Assembly: GCA_963757125.1 (NCBI GenBank)
Contig: CAVWQP010000004.1
Span: 806,001-870,000 of the forward strand
Direction of reading: 5' to 3'
Length of the DNA stretch: 64,000 bases
Source of the DNA: CAVVSD01 sp963757125
GTDB taxonomy: Bacteria; Actinomycetota; Thermoleophilia; Solirubrobacterales; Solirubrobacteraceae
This document shows positions 61,696 to 64,000 of the stretch, one piece after another. A program made the position numbers and the translations under genes. Numbering within the stretch: the first letter of the stretch is position 1; the number at the start of each line of letters is the position of its first letter. The notes under the pieces were generated by a model. That model saw only the letters and a list, made by a program, of their open reading frames with translations, had not been told where the DNA came from and searched no databases.

Positions 61696-64000
61696 CGACG
61701 CCGCTCGGCACCTACTCCTTCCTGCCCTGGATGCGGCAGGGGATCGCGGGGCGCATCGACGCCGCCGACCTGGACGAGGCCGTCGCGGCGCGGGCGTCCG
61801 TCCACCTCGATCTCAAGGTGTCCGGCGAGCCCGTGGAGGGCGACACCGCCGTCGAGGCGCCCCTGCCGCGCGACGTCGAGCTGTTCGGGCCCGGCGACGT
61901 CGTGGGCATCGATCCCCGCGCGATCGTCCGCACCGAGCCGCGCCACTGGATCACGAACTTCGAGCCCAACTACCTCGCGGCGATCGAGTTCTACGACGAG
62001 GACTTCCCGTGGCGCTACACGCCGGCGGCGCCGGACGCGACCGGCCTGCGGCTGCGACCGTGGATCGCGCTCGTCGTCCTGGCCGAGGGCGAGTTCACGG
62101 AGGCGGCCAACGTCGCGGAGGGGTCGCGGCCGTTCATCACGGTCGGCGACTTCGCGGCCTTCCCGCCGGCCGAGGATCTCTGGGCGTGGGCGCACGTGCA
62201 CGTCAACCGCTCGCTCGCCGGCTCGGACGCCGAGTTCGTGTCGACCGACATGGGCGCGGTGCTCCCGCGGATGCAGGCCGTGCTCGACGAGAACCCCGAC
62301 CTCGCGCTCTCGCGCATCGTGTGCCCGCGGCGCCTCGCGGAGAACGTCGGCTACCACGCGTTCCTCGTCCCCGTGTTCGAGTCGGGGCGGCTGGCGGCGC
62401 TGCACGAGGACCCCGCGGGCGCGCCGCACGCGACGTTCTCCGCCTGGGCGCCATACACGGACCGCGCGGCCGCGTCGAGCATGCCGTACTACCACCGCTG
62501 GTTCTTCCGGACCGGCGCCCAGGGCGACTTCGAGCAGCTCGTCCGGCTCCTGCGGCCGAAGCCGGTCGACACGCGGGTCGGCACCCGCGACATCGACGTC
62601 CGCCGCCCCGGCTCCAACGTCCCCGGCATCACCGATCCGGACCTCGGGGGCGTGCTGAAGCTCGGCGGCGCGCTGCGCGTGCCGCGGGCGAACTTCACGC
62701 CCGAGGAGCTCGCCGAGATCGATCGCCAGGAGCACTGGGACGACCCGTACCCCGACCCCTTCCAGCGCGGGCTGGCGAGCTTCGTGAACCTCGCGGACGA
62801 GTACGCCGCGCACCCGGCCGAGGAGGCCAACGCGGCGAGCGGCCTCGGCCGCGGGGTCGAGGAGGACCCGGATCCGCTCGTGACCGCGCCGCTGTACGGG
62901 CGCTGGCACGCGCTGACGCAGCGGCTGCTGGTGGACCGCGACGGCGACCCGCTCTCGCCCGACGACAACTGGGTGCACCACCTGAACCTCGACCCGCGCC
63001 ACCGGGTGGCGGCCGGCTTCGGGACGCGCGTCGTGCAGGACTCCCAGGAGGAGCTCATGAGCGCCGCGTGGGAGCAGGTTGGCGACGTGCTCGCCGCCAA
63101 CGCGCGCATCCGCGCCGCGCAGCTCGCCAGGGAGGCCGCGCGGATCTGGTACGACCGCCACCTGCGGCCGATGCTGCAGGCCGACCCGGGGCGTGCGTTC
63201 ACGCTCACGAGCCCGGTGCACGCGCGGGTGCTGGAGGGCGGCGTGACCGTCCGCCACCTGCGCAGCGCGAGCCTCCTGGCGCCCGTCGTGACGTCGGCGC
63301 CGCTGCGGCGGCTCACCCGGCCCGGAGCGCGCATCGTGCGGGCGCTGCCCTTCGACGAGACGCGCCGCCCGCAGGATCTCGTCACCCGCATCAACGCCGG
63401 CGAGGTCACGGCCGCGCCGCCGAAGACCGCGCCGGCGGGCGCCCCGTCCGTGGAGTCGATCGCCGACGAGATCCAGCCCGACGGCGTCCCGCCCGCGGTG
63501 CTCGACGCGCTGCGCGAGCGCCCCTGGCTGGCCTACCTGCCCTACGCGCTCGCCGGGGTCGTCGTCCTCCTCGCGCTCCTCCTGCTGAGCCTCGCCATCG
63601 GCATCGTCGTGGCGGTGGTCGCGGTCGCGGGCGCCGTGGCGCTGCACCGCCTGCTCGCGCGCTGGGCCTCCGCGGCGCGCGCGGCGCACGCCCTCGACGA
63701 CGCGGAGCTCACGCCCGCCGCGGTCGACGCGCTCCCGCACAGCCCCGACTTCGTGCTCAGCGAGCCGGGGTCGGCCTTCTCGCCGCGGTTCGACGGGACC
63801 GACAGCCCGGAGGCCGTGCGGCTGAAGACCGCGCTGCGCGACTGGGCCGGCATGGCGCAGGCGAGCTCGGCGACGGGGAAGGCGCCGGAGCCGATACCGC
63901 TCGCACTGCAGGCGACGACGGAGGTCGTCGTGGGGCGGCTCGACCCGGATCTGACGATCCCGCGCCGCGCGCTGCACGGCATCGCCCTCCCGCCCCGCAT
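61692..64000 (+). CDS. Membrane-containing partner protein, runs off the window
   Basis: GTG 61692 shares GTGA with the giant gene's stop. The visible 769 residues start GTYSFLPWMRQGIAGRID, then LFGPGDVVGIDPRAIVRTEPRHWITNFEPNYLAAIEFYDEDFPWRY-type text, a large soluble region, and at about 616-650 two adjoining membrane helices (AGVVVLLALLLLSLAIG, VVAVVAVAGAVAL), followed by more soluble sequence. It has no stop before the window ends. No family recognised, but the first 100 residues look strongly conserved. It probably anchors or assembles with the giant protein; function unknown. Confidence 0.75.
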   Translation, partial: MTTPLGTYSFLPWMRQGIAGRIDAADLDEAVAARASVHLDLKVSGEPVEGDTAVEAPLPRDVELFGPGDVVGIDPRAIVRTEPRHWITNFEPNYLAAIEFYDEDFPWRYTPAAPDATGLRLRPWIALVVLAEGEFTEAANVAEGSRPFITVGDFAAFPPAEDLWAWAHVHVNRSLAGSDAEFVSTDMGAVLPRMQAVLDENPDLALSRIVCPRRLAENVGYHAFLVPVFESGRLAALHEDPAGAPHATFSAWAPYTDRAAASSMPYYHRWFFRTGAQGDFEQLVRLLRPKPVDTRVGTRDIDVRRPGSNVPGITDPDLGGVLKLGGALRVPRANFTPEELAEIDRQEHWDDPYPDPFQRGLASFVNLADEYAAHPAEEANAASGLGRGVEEDPDPLVTAPLYGRWHALTQRLLVDRDGDPLSPDDNWVHHLNLDPRHRVAAGFGTRVVQDSQEELMSAAWEQVGDVLAANARIRAAQLAREAARIWYDRHLRPMLQADPGRAFTLTSPVHARVLEGGVTVRHLRSASLLAPVVTSAPLRRLTRPGARIVRALPFDETRRPQDLVTRINAGEVTAAPPKTAPAGAPSVESIADEIQPDGVPPAVLDALRERPWLAYLPYALAGVVVLLALLLLSLAIGIVVAVVAVAGAVALHRLLARWASAARAAHALDDAELTPAAVDALPHSPDFVLSEPGSAFSPRFDGTDSPEAVRLKTALRDWAGMAQASSATGKAPEPIPLALQATTEVVVGRLDPDLTIPRRALHGIALPPR

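Noticed and set aside
61383..63977. Antisense open frame of 864 codons opposite the last gene
   Set aside because: Composition is biased (Arg/Ala/Val/Glu) and no domain is visible; the plus strand carries conserved-looking text with a membrane hairpin and start/stop coupling.
56602..64000. Contractile injection system or prophage tail cluster
   Set aside because: No sheath, tube, baseplate, spike or AAA ATPase gene is visible in this window, so this name is not supported despite the large gene sizes.

Overview
This is a very GC-rich, gene-dense bacterial chromosome segment with few gaps. Many genes start with GTG, many neighbours are joined by GTGA or ATGA overlaps, and several divergent start codons lie only 10-45 bases apart, which suggests leaderless transcription. 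An actinobacterial type inositol-3-phosphate synthase, a glycosyltransferase/PHP pair and RTX-like secreted proteins suggest an actinomycete, probably of the Thermoleophilia (Solirubrobacterales) type. That placement is inference. No rRNA, prophage integrase, insertion sequence or CRISPR array was seen. At least ten ordinary genes are interrupted by one- or two-base indels, so draft-sequence errors are likely and several reading frames have to be joined by eye.

Layout. 0-21.9 kb is mostly core metabolism: the end of ino1, a glycosyltransferase and PHP hydrolase, a family-4-like uracil-DNA glycosylase, a membrane protein with presenilin-like motifs, an ABC-2 exporter, an oxidoreductase, an MFS pump with its MarR regulator and operator, an RNA methyltransferase with argF, and the thiamine locus (thiO-thiS-thiG behind a TPP riboswitch, thiE divergent). 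A dihydrolipoyl dehydrogenase and a first E2 acyltransferase follow. 21.9-30.3 kb is an accessory, cell-surface-like island. Six minus-strand genes run from 27.26 to 21.93 kb: a Pro-Val-repeat surface protein, a peptidoglycan-binding protein, a response regulator with Glu at the phosphoacceptor site, a Gly/Asn-rich small peptide, an M50 metalloprotease with a RiPP-recognition-like N-terminus, and a mucin-like secreted protein. A second repeat-protein/peptidoglycan-binding pair faces away on the plus strand. 31-36.5 kb holds E1 alpha, E1 beta, a second E2, lipB, an M50-like protein and lipA: the subunits of a 2-oxoacid dehydrogenase together with lipoate synthesis and attachment.

36.5-56.5 kb is mixed: rhomboid protease, hydrolases, formaldehyde dehydrogenase, FAD oxidoreductase, an HDAC-like deacetylase, tRNA-Ala(TGC), a CadC-like ArsR repressor with a heavy-metal P-type ATPase, an SDR/LysR pair, secreted proteins, and an HtrA-type protease paired with a catalytically dead paralogue. 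Two short peptide genes that share an LPTAHP core flank the metal-resistance genes. 56.6-64 kb is a tightly coupled trio of large genes: a transglutaminase-like protein, a 1156-residue protein that resembles DUF6603 proteins, and a membrane-anchored protein running off the window. With the surface island, this trio is the best candidate for an undescribed system.
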